Shown here piece by piece: positions 31,914 to 42,212 of a stretch of 64,000 nucleotides of DNA (positions within the stretch are counted from its first letter, which is position 1; each line of letters starts with the position of its first letter). This DNA comes from Prolixibacteraceae bacterium (GTDB lineage Bacteria > Bacteroidota > Bacteroidia > Bacteroidales > Prolixibacteraceae), in contig JAIBEY010000060.1 of NCBI GenBank assembly GCA_019459525.1, forward strand, positions 108,104 through 172,103. Reading direction: 5' to 3'. A program made the position numbers and the translations under genes. The notes below the pieces were generated by a model. The model was not told the origin of the DNA and made no database searches. It was given only the letters and a program-made list of their open reading frames with translations.

Positions 31914-34064
31914 ATGAATAAAAATATTATCTGGTCATTTCTGTTTTTATTAACCGTTGTAATTACCAATTCCGCCTTCTCCAAGGAAAAATTTAACTCT
32001 ACTCAAACAGACAGTCTCCGTAAAGAAATAAATAATAAGAAAGGGGACGATAAAACTACCGCCCAACTGGAACTTGCCCATGCACTTAATGAAGTTGACA
32101 GCGATGAAGCAAAGAGTCTGGCGAATTCGGCACTGTTAGCTGCCCAAGCCACAAAAAACAAGAACCTGGAAATGCGTGCCTATTTTATACTGGGCAGAAT
32201 AAACCAGGTATTGGATATCAAGGATATTTCGGAGGCTTATTTCGATACCGCATTAACAATAGCAGAAGCTTCCGATGATGATTGGTACAAAGGCGAGATC
32301 CTGTTCTTTAAAGGTGTGATTAAACACAATAGCAGGAAAGAAATAGATGCACTTGAGTATTTTAACGCTTCACTTCAGGCCAGCCGGTTATCGCGTAATT
32401 TCAAAACCATGGGTTCAGCCTACTCAATGATGGGAACCATATTCAGGGTTAATGGATTGTATGACCGGGCAATAGAATACACCGTTAATTCGAAGCTTAA
32501 TTACGAAAAAGCAGGTTTTTCTGAGGGCAATGCCTGGTCTGCATACATCTTAGGCCGCATATATTCCGACTTGAAACTTCCGAAGAAAGCACTCGAATAT
32601 TTTCAGGAAGCCCTGGAAATATATACGAAACAGGCTTCATCGGATGGAAACCAGAATGGGGTTGCTATTTGCTATGAACAGATTGGACTACTTCACATGG
32701 AATCGGGAAACTTCAGCGAAGCACATAAATACATTGACAATACATTAAAAATATATGCTGCAAACCAATCAAAATACGGACTGTCGAATTCTCATAAAAA
32801 CCTGGGACTGATTGAATATTCCATGGGAAATTACGAACTGTCAGAAAAATATTTAATTGAGGCACTTGAGATGAAAAATGAACTCGGTGATCTGCTTAGT
32901 TTACCTACCATATATGAGTACATCGGACTATGTCGCATTGGGAAAGGTCAGATAAAATCAGGATTCGACAATTTGCTAAAAGGCTTGGATTTAGCCCTCT
33001 CAAACAACCAAAAAAAAATCCAGTTAAACATTTATTCCAAATTGACCGAAGCCTATTTGAGCATCAATGATCTTGAAAATGCAATTCGCAGCCAGAAAAA
33101 ACAAATCGAAGTTCAGGATTTAATTCTTTCGGGCGCTGCAAACATAAAAATTGAGCAGTTGCAGGCGATTTATGAAATTGACAAAAAAAACAGCCAGATT
33201 ATTGAGTTGGAAAAACAAAATGAAATCAATTCTCTGGTAATCAAGCAGCATCGGATTTCACAACTATTAATGATAATTGGAATCTTTATTGCTGTCTTAA
33301 TCGCTATATCCATTTATTGGTTTTACAATAAAATCAGCAATAAAAACCTCGAACTAAAGGAAACGAATGCAGCCAAAGATAAATTTTTTGCCATCATTGC
33401 ACACGATTTACGCGGACCAACCGGCAGCCTGGCTGCTTTTCTGGAACATATCAATGAAACATTCAATGAATACAGTCCAAAGGAATTAAAGGAGATACTA
33501 TTAACACTGTATAAATCGGCAGAAAACGTAAGTGTTTTACTCGAAAATCTGCTTATTTGGGCACAATCACAACTAAATAAAATTGAATTCAGGCCAACTG
33601 AATTCAACCTGACTGATGTTCTTCAGACTTCGATAAAAGGATTAAAGCAAGTTGCCGATAACAAACAGATTGACATTAGGAGTGAATTAGATGACCAGAT
33701 TTTTGTTCTGGCCGACCCCAACATGGTTCAGACAATCGTGCGCAATATTCTTAGCAATGCCATAAAATTCACACACCGGGGCGGTTCGGTAATCATCAGA
33801 TCTGCAAATGAAAACGACAATCGTGCATGTATAAGTATTACTGACAATGGGGTTGGGATTGAAGAATCTGCCCTCTCTAAAATATTTGACTTAACCAACA
33901 AAATTCACACAGCAGGTACGGAGAACGAAATGAGTACCGGTTTAGGATTAATTCTCGTCAAAGATTTTATTCAGAAAAACAATGGGACTGTAACCATTGA
34001 AAGCCAGAAGGGTAAAGGCACTACTGTTTCGTTTACTTTACCTGCAACTCAAGCACCCAATTAA
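31914..34064 (+). CDS. TPR-containing sensor histidine kinase
   Basis: 716 aa. Signal peptide 1-23, then about 400 residues of tetratricopeptide repeats in the periplasm (several copies of the A...YF..AL.I pattern). One membrane segment at about 448-470 (ISQLLMIIGIFIAVLIAISIY) joins a cytoplasmic HisKA domain with H497 in FFAIIAHDLRGP and an HATPase_c domain with ILSNAIKFTHRGG (N box), ITDNGVGI (G1) and STGLGLILVKDF (G2). No response regulator is adjacent, so its partner is elsewhere. Stands alone on the plus strand. Confidence 0.9.
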   Translation: MNKNIIWSFLFLLTVVITNSAFSKEKFNSTQTDSLRKEINNKKGDDKTTAQLELAHALNEVDSDEAKSLANSALLAAQATKNKNLEMRAYFILGRINQVLDIKDISEAYFDTALTIAEASDDDWYKGEILFFKGVIKHNSRKEIDALEYFNASLQASRLSRNFKTMGSAYSMMGTIFRVNGLYDRAIEYTVNSKLNYEKAGFSEGNAWSAYILGRIYSDLKLPKKALEYFQEALEIYTKQASSDGNQNGVAICYEQIGLLHMESGNFSEAHKYIDNTLKIYAANQSKYGLSNSHKNLGLIEYSMGNYELSEKYLIEALEMKNELGDLLSLPTIYEYIGLCRIGKGQIKSGFDNLLKGLDLALSNNQKKIQLNIYSKLTEAYLSINDLENAIRSQKKQIEVQDLILSGAANIKIEQLQAIYEIDKKNSQIIELEKQNEINSLVIKQHRISQLLMIIGIFIAVLIAISIYWFYNKISNKNLELKETNAAKDKFFAIIAHDLRGPTGSLAAFLEHINETFNEYSPKELKEILLTLYKSAENVSVLLENLLIWAQSQLNKIEFRPTEFNLTDVLQTSIKGLKQVADNKQIDIRSELDDQIFVLADPNMVQTIVRNILSNAIKFTHRGGSVIIRSANENDNRACISITDNGVGIEESALSKIFDLTNKIHTAGTENEMSTGLGLILVKDFIQKNNGTVTIESQKGKGTTVSFTLPATQAPN

Positions 34065-34109
34065 TCCAAATTCTCTTAACGCTTAGTCGGATTCTAAATG
34101 CAAAAGGAC

Positions 34110-36014
34110 TTAGCCTTTCCGCCATTCCATCCGGTTATCAACCCGATAGACAATCTTTTCGTTTTCGAGCAGCCAACGAACAATTTTTACCGCGTTCTCG
34201 GGTTTTCCTTCAATCCGGGCTAACAATTCTTCATAAAAACAAGGTTCCAGAAGCAGCTTTTTAATTTGATCGCTAATGGTATCAAACTCGTATTTACTCA
34301 CATTCAACTCGTTCCGCTCCATACACACATCACATTTTCCGCAGCGTACCGATTCCGTCTCGCCAAAATACTGAAGCAACAACTGGCTTCGGCATTTGTG
34401 ACCCGAGGAGGCATAATGAATCATCGCATCAATCCGCTCCATGTAATCACGCTTGCGGTCGGTGTAATTCTCTTTGGTAATTTTCAGCCGGTCGATGTCG
34501 ATCCGCTCTTTGGTAAAAATGATGAAAGGTGTTTTTTTCTGCGGAATATAGTCGATTATTTTCTGCGTCCGAAGTTTGACTAAAAACTGATAAACCAACT
34601 CAGGCGAAATACTGGCCCGCTGAGCCATCAACTGTTCATCAATAGCTACATAATTGGTAAACAGCCCGGTGTACGAACGAAGCAGCAATTTAATGAACCC
34701 GTCGAGCTCGGCATTGGCCACCTGAAACTTGTACAAATCGTCGCGGTCAACCTGGAAATATACTTTCGACGGATTATCCAGTTCATCAGTCAATTCCAGG
34801 TAACCTTCGCGCTGCAAAATTTTCAGGCTGTTGTAAACGGTAGTTATCTGGAACGAAAAGCTGGAAGCAAACGAAGCCATGCTAAACTCGAACGACTGGT
34901 CTTTGCCGAACCCAACAGCCAGTTGGTAAAAATTGCAAATGGCCTCGTAAATCCGTTTGATCACATCCGGCTCCGGGAACGACTTATCCACATTTTTTTG
35001 CAGCCTGATTTTATCGCTATTGTTATACAACAAAACCGACCATGCCGTTTTTCCATCACGACCGCCCCTACCCGCTTCCTGAAAGTATGCTTCCACCGAA
35101 TCAGGGGCTTCCAGATGGATCACAAACCGCACATCCGATTTATCGATTCCCATCCCAAAGGCATTGGTTGAAACAATTACCCGGCATTTACCACTTTTCC
35201 AGGCTTCCTGCTTGGCCGACCTGATTTTTGAAGTTAACCCAGCATGATAATAATCGGCCGAAACCTGATTTTTCTTCAACAAATCACTGATTTCGCGGGT
35301 TAGTTTCCGACTTTTTACATACACAATTCCGGTTCCTTTGGCTTTTTGCACCGCCTTCACCAAATAATTAACCTTATCTTCTTCATTCCTGACCAGATAA
35401 ACCAGATTACTCCGATAATAACTGGTTCGCAGTACATTTTTCTTCGAAAATTTAAGCTGTTCCTGAATGTCATCAACCACTTGTGGCGTGGCCGTTGCGG
35501 TAACCGCCAAAACCGGAACATTCGGCAATAAACCTCGCAACTCGGCAATCCGAAGGTACGAGGGACGAAAATCGTATCCCCACTGCGAAATACAATGCGC
35601 CTCGTCAACAGCAATCAGGTTAACATCAAACTGCCCAATCCGCTCCCTGAAACGTTCGGTGGCAATACGCTCCGGCGAGAGGTATAAAAATTTATAATTA
35701 CCCCAGGCCGCATTGTCCAGCGCTATTTTTATTTCCTGCGCGCTCATTCCGGAATAAATAGCCAAAGCCTTAATTCCGCGTTGGTTCAGGTTCTCCACCT
35801 GATCTTTCATCAAAGCAATAAGTGGGGTAATCACCAGACAAATTCCCGGTTTCGAGAGCGAATACACCTGGTAAGTCACCGACTTTCCGCCGCCGGTAGG
35901 CATCAGTCCAAGCGTATCTTTGCCATGATCAACCGACCGGATGATCTCTTCCTGCAAAGGCCTGAAAGCCGCATAGCCCCAGTATTTGGTTAATATTTGT
36001 GTGAATTCGCTCAA
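34110..36014 (-). CDS. recQ: RecQ-family ATP-dependent DNA helicase
   Basis: 3'-5' DNA helicase for recombination and fork repair. 634 aa: Walker A MPTGGGKS, DEAH in AVDEAHCISQWGYDFR, AGRGGRDG as motif VI, and an RQC zinc site with C residues in HKCRSQLLLQYFGE and RCGKCDVC at about 540-570. A helical winged part follows up to RVDNRMEWRKG. No HRDC domain is seen at the C-terminus, unlike E. coli RecQ. The length is within the range of phylum members. Confidence 0.9.
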   Translation of the reverse strand: MSEFTQILTKYWGYAAFRPLQEEIIRSVDHGKDTLGLMPTGGGKSVTYQVYSLSKPGICLVITPLIALMKDQVENLNQRGIKALAIYSGMSAQEIKIALDNAAWGNYKFLYLSPERIATERFRERIGQFDVNLIAVDEAHCISQWGYDFRPSYLRIAELRGLLPNVPVLAVTATATPQVVDDIQEQLKFSKKNVLRTSYYRSNLVYLVRNEEDKVNYLVKAVQKAKGTGIVYVKSRKLTREISDLLKKNQVSADYYHAGLTSKIRSAKQEAWKSGKCRVIVSTNAFGMGIDKSDVRFVIHLEAPDSVEAYFQEAGRGGRDGKTAWSVLLYNNSDKIRLQKNVDKSFPEPDVIKRIYEAICNFYQLAVGFGKDQSFEFSMASFASSFSFQITTVYNSLKILQREGYLELTDELDNPSKVYFQVDRDDLYKFQVANAELDGFIKLLLRSYTGLFTNYVAIDEQLMAQRASISPELVYQFLVKLRTQKIIDYIPQKKTPFIIFTKERIDIDRLKITKENYTDRKRDYMERIDAMIHYASSGHKCRSQLLLQYFGETESVRCGKCDVCMERNELNVSKYEFDTISDQIKKLLLEPCFYEELLARIEGKPENAVKIVRWLLENEKIVYRVDNRMEWRKG

Positions 36015-36132
36015 TTTTTAATATCTGGTTATTTGCACTTCAAATTTAATAGGTTTTCCGTTGCGGCGCATACAGCTTTTCGTTTCAAACATCTTTGACT
36101 GATGCGCCTTTACCATTTTCCAATTTGTTTTG

Positions 36133-36188
36133 CCACGGGTTCCTCTTCGCTACACCCGCGGTTATTCATATTCAATCCCTTCAGGATT
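36133..36188. repeat. REP-like repeat cluster upstream of guaB
   Basis: Hairpin CCACGGGT (36133-36140)/ACCCGCGG (36154-36161), followed by GGTTATTCATATTC and a second hairpin AATCC-CTTCA-GGATT (36174-36188). The GGYTATTCATA motif is shared with the cluster at 45253-45290. Confidence 0.65.
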
Positions 36189-36260
36189 CTTCGATAGAAA
36201 CCTTATATTTTTGAAGAACAGACAAGTAATACCATTATTGCAACTTTATCGATTTCAATT

Positions 36261-36286
36261 CTGTGTATATCGGTGTAATCTGTGGT
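36261..36286 (-). repeat. ACCACAGATTAC-type dispersed repeat, copy 2
   Basis: Read on the minus strand: ACCACAGATTACACCGAT, then three bases and CACAG. It matches 28926-28953 at all positions of the pattern ACCACAGATTAC-n-C-n-GAT-nnn-CACAG. Confidence 0.75.
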
Positions 36287-36429
36287 AAAACATTTTACAG
36301 GATTTCAGCTTAACAAATTTTAAGATACATTAAAGTTTATAGGGTTGATAGCCCGGAAAATATCGGGACATTTGTACCTGTTTTTTTTGTAGTTTTGTTT
36401 TTCACAACCGAATATAAAAATACACATAA

Positions 36430-37902
36430 ATGTCGTTTTTCGCCGATAAAATTGTATCCGAAGGTTTAACTTTTGACGATGTATTGTTAATACCCTCTTA
36501 TTCAGAAGTTTTACCGCGCGAGGTTGATCTGTCGTCATGGTTTACCCGTAACATCAGGCTGAACACCCCCATTGTTACAGCGGCTATGGATACAGTAACT
36601 GACTCACACATGGCCATTGCCATCGCCCGCGAAGGCGGAATTGGCGTTATCCATAAAAACATGAGTATTGCCGAACAGGCGAAACAGGTTACCATCGTGA
36701 AACGTGCCGAAAACGGTATGATTTACGATCCGGTTACCATTTCGAAAGAAAAAACCGTACGTGATGCTATTGGTTTGATGAAAACCTACAAAATTGGCGG
36801 CATTCCGGTAATCGACGAACAAGGCTGCCTCGTTGGAATTGTGACCAACCGCGACCTTCGTTTCGAAAACGACATGAACAAACTGGTTTCGGAAGTGATG
36901 ACCAAAGATAACCTGGTGACCACCGACGTTTCCACCTCGCTCGAAATGGCCTCATCCATCCTTCAGAAATACAAAATTGAAAAGCTGCCGGTTGTTGATA
37001 AAAACAACAAGTTGATTGCTTTAGTCACCTATAAAGATATCACCAAAGCCAAAGACAAACCGCTGGCTTCGAAAGATGAAAAAGGACGGCTCCGGGTAGC
37101 AGCGGCAGTGGGAATTGCACGCGACACACTCGACCGTATTGACGAACTGGTTCGTGCACAGGTTGACGCCGTTGTCATCGATACTGCACACGGGCATTCG
37201 ATGTACGTGTTGGAAATGCTCCGAAAAGCAAAAAATAAATATCCTGAAATTGATTTTGTGGCCGGAAATATTGCCACTCCCGAAGCTGCTTCTGATCTGG
37301 TTTTGGCAGGTGCTGATGCCGTTAAAGTCGGAATTGGTCCCGGTTCTATTTGCACAACCCGAATCATTGCCGGAGTTGGAATCCCGCAACTATCGGCCAT
37401 TTACAATGTAAGCAAAGCCATCAAAAAAAGTGGAGTCCCGGTTATTGCCGACGGTGGTATCCGTTATTCGGGCGATATTGTAAAAGCAATTGCTGCAGGA
37501 GCGCATTCCATCATGGCTGGTTCGTTGTTTGCCGGAGTTGAAGAATCTCCCGGTGATACCATTTTGTTTCAGGGTCGTAAATTCAAAACCTATCGTGGAA
37601 TGGGCTCTGTGGAAGCTATGCAGTCGGGTTCAAAAGACCGCTATTTTCAGGATGTGGAAGACGACATAAAAAAGCTGGTTCCTGAAGGGATTGTGGCACG
37701 AGTTCCGTACAAAGGCAGTTTGTACGAGGTACTCCATCAACTTATTGGCGGGATGAGGGCTGGAATGGGATATTGCGGCGCTAAAAACATAGAAACGCTT
37801 CAACATGCCAAGTTTACGCGCATTACCAACTCCGGAATTCAGGAAAGCCATCCGCACGATGTAAGTATTACCAGTGAGTCACCTAATTACAGTTCGCGCT
37901 AG
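36430..37902 (+). CDS. guaB: Inosine-5'-monophosphate dehydrogenase
   Basis: Oxidises IMP to XMP with NAD+, the committed step of guanine nucleotide synthesis. 490 aa, full length. N-terminus [20 protein letters not shown], two CBS domains at about 100-210 ([33 protein letters not shown]), then the catalytic TIM barrel with the Cys loop [15 protein letters not shown] and the flap [15 protein letters not shown] and [11 protein letters not shown]. No unusual features. It stands first in a block of envelope genes but is about 70 bases apart from them. Confidence 0.96.
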   Translation: MSFFADKIVSEGLTFDDVLLIPSYSEVLPREVDLSSWFTRNIRLNTPIVTAAMDTVTDSHMAIAIAREGGIGVIHKNMSIAEQAKQVTIVKRAENGMIYDPVTISKEKTVRDAIGLMKTYKIGGIPVIDEQGCLVGIVTNRDLRFENDMNKLVSEVMTKDNLVTTDVSTSLEMASSILQKYKIEKLPVVDKNNKLIALVTYKDITKAKDKPLASKDEKGRLRVAAAVGIARDTLDRIDELVRAQVDAVVIDTAHGHSMYVLEMLRKAKNKYPEIDFVAGNIATPEAASDLVLAGADAVKVGIGPGSICTTRIIAGVGIPQLSAIYNVSKAIKKSGVPVIADGGIRYSGDIVKAIAAGAHSIMAGSLFAGVEESPGDTILFQGRKFKTYRGMGSVEAMQSGSKDRYFQDVEDDIKKLVPEGIVARVPYKGSLYEVLHQLIGGMRAGMGYCGAKNIETLQHAKFTRITNSGIQESHPHDVSITSESPNYSSR

Positions 37903-37973
37903 ATTTATTCATTAACCCGTTGTACCTCAATTTGTCCATGAAATTATATCCAATCTCCTGCTTTTATCAACTT

Positions 37974-39914
37974 ATGAAACAACTGATTATCCGACTGGCA
38001 GGTATTGTGGTGTTAATCCTGATTACCCTAAACTTACCGGCTCAAAAGAAAAATGAAGTTATCCTAAAAATTGGCGACGAGAAAGTGGGAAAAGACGAAT
38101 TTGTTGCCAACTATCAGAAAAACAATACCAACATACTCGACGAAAAAGACAAAAAGACTCCGGCCGAATATCTGGATCTGTATATCAATTTTAAGCTGAA
38201 AGTGCTTGAAGCGCAGCGATTGGGTTACGATACGTTGAAGTCGTTTACCGAAGAGTTAAAAGGTTACCGGAAAGAACTCTCCAAACCATACTTAACGGAT
38301 GTTTCGTACAACGAAGAAATGATTCAAACCGCTTATCACCGCACGAAATTCGAACGAAAAGCCAGTCATTTGCTTATTCTCGTTAATCCGGAAACTCCAC
38401 CATCGGATACATTGGCGGCCTGGAATAAAATTTCGGACCTTCGCAAACAAATCATTGCCGGTGCCGACTTTAACGAAATGGCCGCCCAATATTCTGAAGA
38501 TCCTTCGGCCAAACAAAACAAAGGTTTGCTGGGTTATTTCAGCGCTTTCCAAATGGTTTACCCTTTTGAAGACATGACTTACCGTACACCGGTTGGGCAG
38601 GTTTCGGAGATTGTCCGTTCACGTTTTGGCTATCACATCATTAAAGTGCATGATGAAAGGCAAACCCTCGGTGAACTGAAAGTAGCTCACATCATGAAAA
38701 TGTTTCCGCAACAAGCCAGCGAAGAAACCATCGCCAAACTGAAACTTTCGGCTGACAGCATCTGGGCAAAAGTAACTTCGGGAACTGATTTTGCCGAACT
38801 GGCACGAAAATACTCCGACGATAAACATTCGGCTGCGGAGGGTGGTGTAATGAATTGGTTTACATCAACCAACATGGTTCCTGCATTTGCAGAAGCTGCT
38901 TTTGCATTAAAAAATGATAACGACATTTCGCCTGTTACCCGCACGCCTTACGGCTGGCACATTATTAAGCGGCTGGAATTGCGCACCACACAACCGTACG
39001 AAAAATTGCGGACAGAACTGGAGTCAAAAATCAAGCAGAATCCCGAAATCAGTAAATACAGCGACGAAGCTTTCGATCGGAAATTACGTGCCGAATATCA
39101 ATTAAAAGTTGAAGAATCCAATTTTCACAACCTGGTTTCCGCCATTTCGGATACCATCCGGAGAAAAGAAATGAACAACATTGCACTGGTAAGTTTTGCC
39201 AATCAAACAATTACTGCCGGCCAGTTCACCGATTTTCTTCAGAAACAGCAGTATTCTCCAGTTTCGGATAAGCCGGAAGCCCAGCTAACTGCTTTGCTCA
39301 ACAAATTTATTAATCAAAAATTGCTCGAATACGAGAACACCCAACTGGAGAAAAAGCATTCTGACTTTGCACGGGTGTACAAAGAATATCATGATGGCAT
39401 TCTGCTTTTCAATATTTCGAAAGATAAAATCTGGGATGTAGCCTCAACCGACTCGGTGCGGCTTCAGAACTATTTCAATCAAACAACTAAAAAGTATTAC
39501 TGGAACGATCGGTTTAAAGGTTGGGTGATTGAAGCTAAAACCGCTGAAATACGAAATCAGGCTGAAACCTTACTTGACCAAAAAGAAGTCAGCAGGCAGG
39601 AGTTGGAAGATGTTTTCAATGCCCAAACAGAAGATAACCTCCGGTTTCGGGACGTTGCCGTTGAGAAAGGAATAGATCCTATTGTAGATTATTACATTTG
39701 GAGTGGTCCAAAACCCGCAGGTTTTAATGAAACTACTACCTTTGTGCACGGAAAAATCGTAAAAAACGAGCTTAAAGAGTTAACCGATGGCTGGGGACTG
39801 TATTCGTCAGACTTTCAGGAACAAATTGAAAAAGAATGGATTGACTCGTTAAGAAAAAAATATCCGATCGTAATAAATAAAAAATTGCTCAACAAAATAC
39901 CCACGATTGAATGA
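37974..39914 (+). CDS. Parvulin-type peptidyl-prolyl isomerase, SurA-like
   Basis: 646 aa from ATG 37974, giving a signal peptide (1-22); an earlier in-frame ATG at 37938 would add twelve residues. Two parvulin domains: about 115-220 (SHLLILVNPETPPSD, LGYFSAFQMVYPFED, SRFGYHIIKVHDERQ) and about 225-330 (VAHIMKMFP, SAAEGGVMNWFTSTNM, PYGWHIIKRLELR). The rest is helical. Periplasmic chaperone for outer-membrane proteins. It overlaps the next gene by four bases (ATGA). Confidence 0.9.
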   Translation: MKQLIIRLAGIVVLILITLNLPAQKKNEVILKIGDEKVGKDEFVANYQKNNTNILDEKDKKTPAEYLDLYINFKLKVLEAQRLGYDTLKSFTEELKGYRKELSKPYLTDVSYNEEMIQTAYHRTKFERKASHLLILVNPETPPSDTLAAWNKISDLRKQIIAGADFNEMAAQYSEDPSAKQNKGLLGYFSAFQMVYPFEDMTYRTPVGQVSEIVRSRFGYHIIKVHDERQTLGELKVAHIMKMFPQQASEETIAKLKLSADSIWAKVTSGTDFAELARKYSDDKHSAAEGGVMNWFTSTNMVPAFAEAAFALKNDNDISPVTRTPYGWHIIKRLELRTTQPYEKLRTELESKIKQNPEISKYSDEAFDRKLRAEYQLKVEESNFHNLVSAISDTIRRKEMNNIALVSFANQTITAGQFTDFLQKQQYSPVSDKPEAQLTALLNKFINQKLLEYENTQLEKKHSDFARVYKEYHDGILLFNISKDKIWDVASTDSVRLQNYFNQTTKKYYWNDRFKGWVIEAKTAEIRNQAETLLDQKEVSRQELEDVFNAQTEDNLRFRDVAVEKGIDPIVDYYIWSGPKPAGFNETTTFVHGKIVKNELKELTDGWGLYSSDFQEQIEKEWIDSLRKKYPIVINKKLLNKIPTIE

Positions 39915-40774
39915 AGAAATCCGGTATCTATATCGTCCTTTTAGCCTCACTGCTTTCTGCATGCAGCCTGTTTATCGACACCAGCGAGCCAATCGCCGAA
40001 GTCGGTTCACGGGTTTTAACCATGGAAGAGCTGGCTAAAAATGTACCCGATTACCTGGATGCCACCGATAGCGCCATTTGGGCCGACGATTACATTAAAA
40101 AATGGGTACAGCGCGAACTTCTTTTATTAAAAGCAGAAGAAAACCTGAAAGGCGACGAGAAAGATGTCAGCAAAGAACTGGAAGAATACCGCAACTCGCT
40201 CATCGTTTTCAAATATAAAAACGAGCTGATCAGGCAAAAAATGGATACCATTGTAAAAGATGAAGATATCAAAAAGTATTTCGATGAGCATCGGGAGAGC
40301 TTTATTCTGAACCGAAACATTGTAAAAGCCATTTACATACAGGTACCCATCCAGGTGTCCAGTCCCGAAAACCTCAAAGAACTTTGCTCGAGCAACGATC
40401 CGGAAAAACAAGCCAGACTGAATGAATACTGCATGAGTTATGCCAAAACCTACGACCGGTTTAACGACAATTGGGTAGCTGCCGACCTGGTACTTCGGAA
40501 TACTCCTGAAAACATTACCAATCAGGATCGTTTTCTTGAAAAAAACCGGTTTATCGAAAGTACGGATAAGGAATTTTATTACATCGTTTACATTCGCGAT
40601 TATCGTCTTGCTGGTCAGATTTCGCCAGTTGAATACGTTAAAAACGATATTCAAAACCTGATTTTGAGTAAACAAAAGCTCGAATTTTTGAAACAAATTG
40701 AAAAAGACTTATACAAAGAAGGCCTTGATAACAATAAGGTAAAACTATTTAAAACAAAAAATAATCGTTTATGA
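39911..40774 (+). CDS. SurA-like lipoprotein without visible isomerase domain
   Basis: 287 aa. Lipobox LLSAC (C19). The mature part is mostly charged helix: YIKKWVQRELLLLKAEENLKGDEKDVSKELEEYRN segments (in part), then YFDEHRESF and a region after 140 that has the size of a parvulin domain but no GG...F or FGYHI motif. It probably is a chaperone-like relative of its two neighbours. It overlaps surA by four bases and the upstream gene by four, so the three are a translation unit. Confidence 0.75.
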   Translation: MKKSGIYIVLLASLLSACSLFIDTSEPIAEVGSRVLTMEELAKNVPDYLDATDSAIWADDYIKKWVQRELLLLKAEENLKGDEKDVSKELEEYRNSLIVFKYKNELIRQKMDTIVKDEDIKKYFDEHRESFILNRNIVKAIYIQVPIQVSSPENLKELCSSNDPEKQARLNEYCMSYAKTYDRFNDNWVAADLVLRNTPENITNQDRFLEKNRFIESTDKEFYYIVYIRDYRLAGQISPVEYVKNDIQNLILSKQKLEFLKQIEKDLYKEGLDNNKVKLFKTKNNRL

Positions 40775-42126
40775 TCAGAAAACTAATTGGTTCATTTATC
40801 CTCTTCGGATGTGTTGTATTTAGCAACATTACCAATGCACAAGATAAAACTGTTGATCAGATTGTAGCTGTAGTCGGAAAAAACATCATTCTGAAATCGG
40901 ACATAGAAGAAATGTTCAAACAACAACAAGCTCAAGGGATTACCACCGACGGCGACATGAAATGTGAAATCCTGGAAAACTTTCTGGTAGAAAAACTGCT
41001 TCTGGCCGAAGCTGAAATGGATACAACCATCACTGTGAGCGATAGCCAGTTAAACCAGAATCTGGAACAGCGTATTCAGTATTTTATTTCGCATTTGGGA
41101 TCGGAAAAAGAAGTGGAAGCTTATTTCAAGAAATCGATCGTCGATTTGAAAGCCGATTTGGAAGAAGTGATTAAAAACCAGCAGATGACCCAACAGATGC
41201 AGGGAAAAATTATCGATAAAGTCACTGTTACTCCGGCCGAAGTCCGTTACCATTTCAAAAATTTACCTGAAGCTGAAATTCCGCAGATTGATGCCCAGAT
41301 TGAGTATGCCCAGATAACAGTAATGCCCATAATCAGTCTCGAAGAAGAAGATCGTATTAAATCGACACTACGCGAACTGAAACGCCGTATTGAGAGCGGG
41401 GAAAGTGGATTTGCCCCTTTGGCAGTAATCTACTCCGAAGATCCGGGCTCGGCACGCAGTGGTGGCGACCTCGATTACATGGGCCGTGGCAACCTCGACC
41501 CAGCCTACGCGGCAGCAGCATTCAACCTGAAAGGCGACAAAATTTCGAATGTTGTAAAAAGCGAATTTGGATACCACATTATTCAGGCACTCGACCGCAA
41601 AGGGGAACAGTTAAAAACTCGCCATATCCTGATGAAACCTAAAGTTTCGCCCGAAGCCCTGAAAAAAGCCTTTGGCCAGATTGACAGTATTGCCGACTTT
41701 GTACGGAAAGGAACATTCAAGTTTGAAGATGCAGCTTTACGTTGGTCGTACGATAAAAACTCGCGGAATAATGGCGGTGTAGCAATCAATCCGGAAACAG
41801 GCGAATCGAAATGGAAAATGAGTGAACTCGATCCCGATGTCAGTAAGGAAATTGCGAAAATGAACATTAACGAAATATCGAAACCCTTTCAAACCATCGA
41901 CGACAAACAACGTGTCGTTTACAAGATCGTAAAACTCATCAACAAAACTCCGGCCCACAAAGCCAACATGCGCGACGACTATGTGGAACTGAGCAACATA
42001 TACCTGAGTTCGAAAAAAGAGAAAACGCTCGACAGTTGGATTCGTGAGAAACAGATGGGAACCTACGTGCGTATCGACCCTACTTACGGCAACTGTAATT
42101 TCAAATATCAGGGTTGGATTAAATAA
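40771..42126 (+). CDS. surA: Periplasmic chaperone/peptidyl-prolyl isomerase SurA
   Basis: 451 aa. Signal peptide 1-23, N-terminal chaperone helix part with VDQIVAVVGKNIILKSDIEEMFKQ (in part), first parvulin domain about 170-280 (ARSGGDLDYMGRGNLDPAYAAAA, SEFGYHIIQALDRKG) and a second about 280-385 (TRHILMKPKVSPE, NSRNNGGVAINPETG, VYKIVKLINKTP). Binds unfolded outer-membrane proteins in the periplasm. Third gene of the overlapping set, followed 86 bases later by MoxR. Confidence 0.9.
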   Translation: MIRKLIGSFILFGCVVFSNITNAQDKTVDQIVAVVGKNIILKSDIEEMFKQQQAQGITTDGDMKCEILENFLVEKLLLAEAEMDTTITVSDSQLNQNLEQRIQYFISHLGSEKEVEAYFKKSIVDLKADLEEVIKNQQMTQQMQGKIIDKVTVTPAEVRYHFKNLPEAEIPQIDAQIEYAQITVMPIISLEEEDRIKSTLRELKRRIESGESGFAPLAVIYSEDPGSARSGGDLDYMGRGNLDPAYAAAAFNLKGDKISNVVKSEFGYHIIQALDRKGEQLKTRHILMKPKVSPEALKKAFGQIDSIADFVRKGTFKFEDAALRWSYDKNSRNNGGVAINPETGESKWKMSELDPDVSKEIAKMNINEISKPFQTIDDKQRVVYKIVKLINKTPAHKANMRDDYVELSNIYLSSKKEKTLDSWIREKQMGTYVRIDPTYGNCNFKYQGWIK

Positions 42127-42180
42127 CGAGAAGTGTTTGATGTTGCGGGTTTCAAGTTCCAGGTGAGAGATATAATAGCA

Positions 42181-42195
42181 CAGGGCAGCGCCCTG
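42181..42195. repeat. Small GC-rich inverted repeat, REP-like
   Basis: CAGGGC-AGC-GCCCTG at 42181-42195, between surA and moxR. A GTTTCAAGTTCCAGG unit (42150-42164) precedes it. No T-run, so not a terminator. Confidence 0.55.
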
Positions 42196-42212
42196 CGAAT
42201 AAACGTAAGGAA

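Larger units (their letters stand above)
36015..36429. other. 415-base divergent intergenic region recQ/guaB
   Basis: Holds two repeat elements (36133-36188 and 36261-36286) and a weak promoter-like TTTG-15-TAGTTTTG (36371-36397) 33 bases before guaB. No open frame of interest was seen. Confidence 0.55.

Noticed and set aside
36371..36397. TTTG-15-TAGTTTTG as the guaB promoter
   Set aside because: The spacer of 15 is shorter than the usual 17-23, so it was not listed as a separate promoter feature.
40127..40696. A 189-codon frame antisense to the SurA-like lipoprotein
   Set aside because: It is rich in Phe/Val/Asn as expected for the complement of Lys/Glu/Asn-rich coding DNA; no domain seen.
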